Positions 63,123-64,000 of a stretch of DNA of 64,000 nt are shown piece by piece. The notes under the pieces are model-generated. The model was not told where the DNA came from. It saw only the letters and a program-made list of their open reading frames with translations, and searched no databases. The position numbers were made by a program, and so were the translations under genes. This DNA comes from Ensifer sp. USDA 6670. GTDB lineage: Bacteria; Pseudomonadota; Alphaproteobacteria; Rhizobiales; Rhizobiaceae. The stretch covers positions 124,001 to 188,000 of the forward strand of contig ATWE01000013.1 in assembly GCA_000421085.1 (NCBI GenBank), read 5' to 3'. How positions within the stretch are numbered: the stretch's first letter is position 1; the number at the start of each line of letters is the position of its first letter.

Positions 63123-64000
63123 TCACTCGACGCCGTGCATGGCGAGCACGCGCCGCATGCGCGCGGTCGCCAGCTCCGGATCGGCCAGAACGCCGGCCTT
63201 GTCCGCCAGGCGGAAAAGCTCGGCGAGATGGACGAGCGATCGGGCGCTCTGCTGCCCGCCGATCATGACGAAATGGTCCTGTAGACCGTTCAGATAAGCG
63301 AGGAAGACGACGCCGGTCTTGTAGAAACGCGTCGGCGACTTGAAGATGTGGCGCGAGAGCGGCACCGTCGGTTCCAGCAATTCGAAGAATTCGCCGTTCC
63401 GCCCGCTACCCAGCGCTTCCAGCGCCGCCGAAGCCACCGGCGCGATGGCATCGAAGATGCCGAGCAGCGCGTCCGAATGCCCTTCCTCGTCGCCGGCGAT
63501 GAGTTCGGCATAATTGAAGTCGTCGCCGGTATACATGCGCACGCCTTTCGGCAGTTGCCGCCGCATCACGATCTCCTTCTCCTTGGAAAGGAGCGAAATC
63601 TTGATGCCGTCGACTTTGGCGGCGTGCGCCCCGAGGACGTCGAGGCAGGTCTTCATCGCCGCCATGTGGTCGACATTGCCCCAGTAGCCTTCGAGCGCCG
63701 GATCGAACATCTCGCCGAGCCAATGGATGATCACCGGCTCCTTCACCTGCGAAAGAACGCGGTCATAGACGCGGATATAATCCTCCGGCCCCTTTGCCGC
63801 GGCGGCAAGAGCCCGGCTCGCCATCAGGATGATCCGGCCCCCTTCTGCCTCGATCGCCTCGATCTGACTCTCATAGGCGGCGAGAATGTCGTCGATCGAC
63901 ACGTCCGGCCCCGGCGCCAGATGGTCGGTGCCGGCGCCGCACGCGATCAGCGCGCCCGAGCGGCCGCGCGCTTCGGCAAGCGAGCGGCGGATGAGTTCGC
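63123..64000 (-). CDS. DUF993 protein (dihydrodipicolinate-synthase-like), N-terminus beyond the right edge
   Basis: At least 292 residues are visible; the reading frame has no stop up to base 64000 and continues past it. A GTG at 63902 opens MSIDDILAAYES but is internal: the upstream residues ELIRRSLAEARGRSG then ALIACGAGTDHLAPG continue the family sequence. Conserved blocks include IHWLGEMFDPALEGYWG, DGIKISLLSKEKE with the probable Schiff-base Lys, and YTGDDFNYAELIAGD. A class I aldolase-type TIM barrel is expected. It is upstream of the enolase-like gene and is very likely part of its operon. Confidence 0.88.
   Translation of the reverse strand, partial: ELIRRSLAEARGRSGALIACGAGTDHLAPGPDVSIDDILAAYESQIEAIEAEGGRIILMASRALAAAAKGPEDYIRVYDRVLSQVKEPVIIHWLGEMFDPALEGYWGNVDHMAAMKTCLDVLGAHAAKVDGIKISLLSKEKEIVMRRQLPKGVRMYTGDDFNYAELIAGDEEGHSDALLGIFDAIAPVASAALEALGSGRNGEFFELLEPTVPLSRHIFKSPTRFYKTGVVFLAYLNGLQDHFVMIGGQQSARSLVHLAELFRLADKAGVLADPELATARMRRVLAMHGVE

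Overview
This is a GC-rich (roughly 60 percent or more), gene-dense chromosomal stretch from an alphaproteobacterium, almost certainly a Sinorhizobium (Ensifer) close to S. meliloti or S. medicae. The basis is the protein family content, a gene order that matches my memory of the S. meliloti chromosome (dnaK / class A PBP / polA / gpmA / dapB / glk / mgsA / yejABEF / ghrA / cpa-tad pilus / deoB-add-upp / cdd-deoA / zntA), typical rhizobial small RNAs (one AbcR-like, one alpha-r14/NfeR1-like) and many intergenic palindromic repeats of the RIME type. No tRNA, rRNA, CRISPR array, prophage or insertion sequence was recognised. Layout: 1-2702 holds the 5' end of dnaK and a bifunctional penicillin-binding protein. 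2982-4614 holds a T4 endonuclease V-like pyrimidine-dimer glycosylase, a small RNA with three hairpins that all show an anti-Shine-Dalgarno loop, and an EamA permease. 4714-8494 holds a secreted protein, an MprF-N-terminus-like membrane protein, an M20 peptidase and a MarR regulator. 8622-13102 holds an AbcR-like sRNA, polA (with apparently degraded proofreading residues) and a D-2-hydroxyacid dehydrogenase. 13307-19001 is a mixed block: SH3 protein, P-loop kinase, adenosine kinase, a VOC/TetR divergent pair with a double operator, endonuclease III, DUF2244 and an AraC-methyltransferase fusion bracketed by inverted repeats. 19278-25359 is core metabolism and envelope: gpmA, dapB, an MsbA-type exporter, glk, mgsA and mepA. 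25641-35251 holds the yejABEF peptide importer, ghrA, a MarR-NlpC/P60 pair and an M17 aminopeptidase. 35384-47377 is a complete Tad/Flp pilus locus: tadD on the plus strand; pilA-cpaA-cpaBCDEF-tadBC on the minus strand; a CpaC-N-terminal-like protein and two TadE/F-type pseudopilins on the plus strand. CtrA-like boxes lie before tadD and pilA, and CtrA half-sites before cpaB, which suggests cell-cycle timing of the pilus. 47600-56785 is a nucleoside salvage island made of two convergent groups: deoB-add-upp (plus) and an ABC nucleoside importer followed by cdd-punA-deoA (minus). Together they import nucleosides, deaminate and phosphorolyse them, recapture uracil and feed the (deoxy)ribose-phosphate into central metabolism. 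57038-59329 is a ZntA-type P1B ATPase behind a textbook MerR-family promoter. 59509-64000 is a minus-strand group of four enzymes (Gfo/Idh/MocA oxidoreductase, TIM-barrel isomerase/epimerase, enolase-superfamily protein, truncated DUF993 protein), probably a carbohydrate pathway whose substrate I cannot name. The strongest leads are the sRNA with three identical anti-SD loops, the loss of Pol I exonuclease ligands, the CtrA-like sites of the pilus locus, the repeat that supplies the end of deoA, the inverted repeat pair around the methyltransferase gene and the uncharacterised catabolic group at the right edge.
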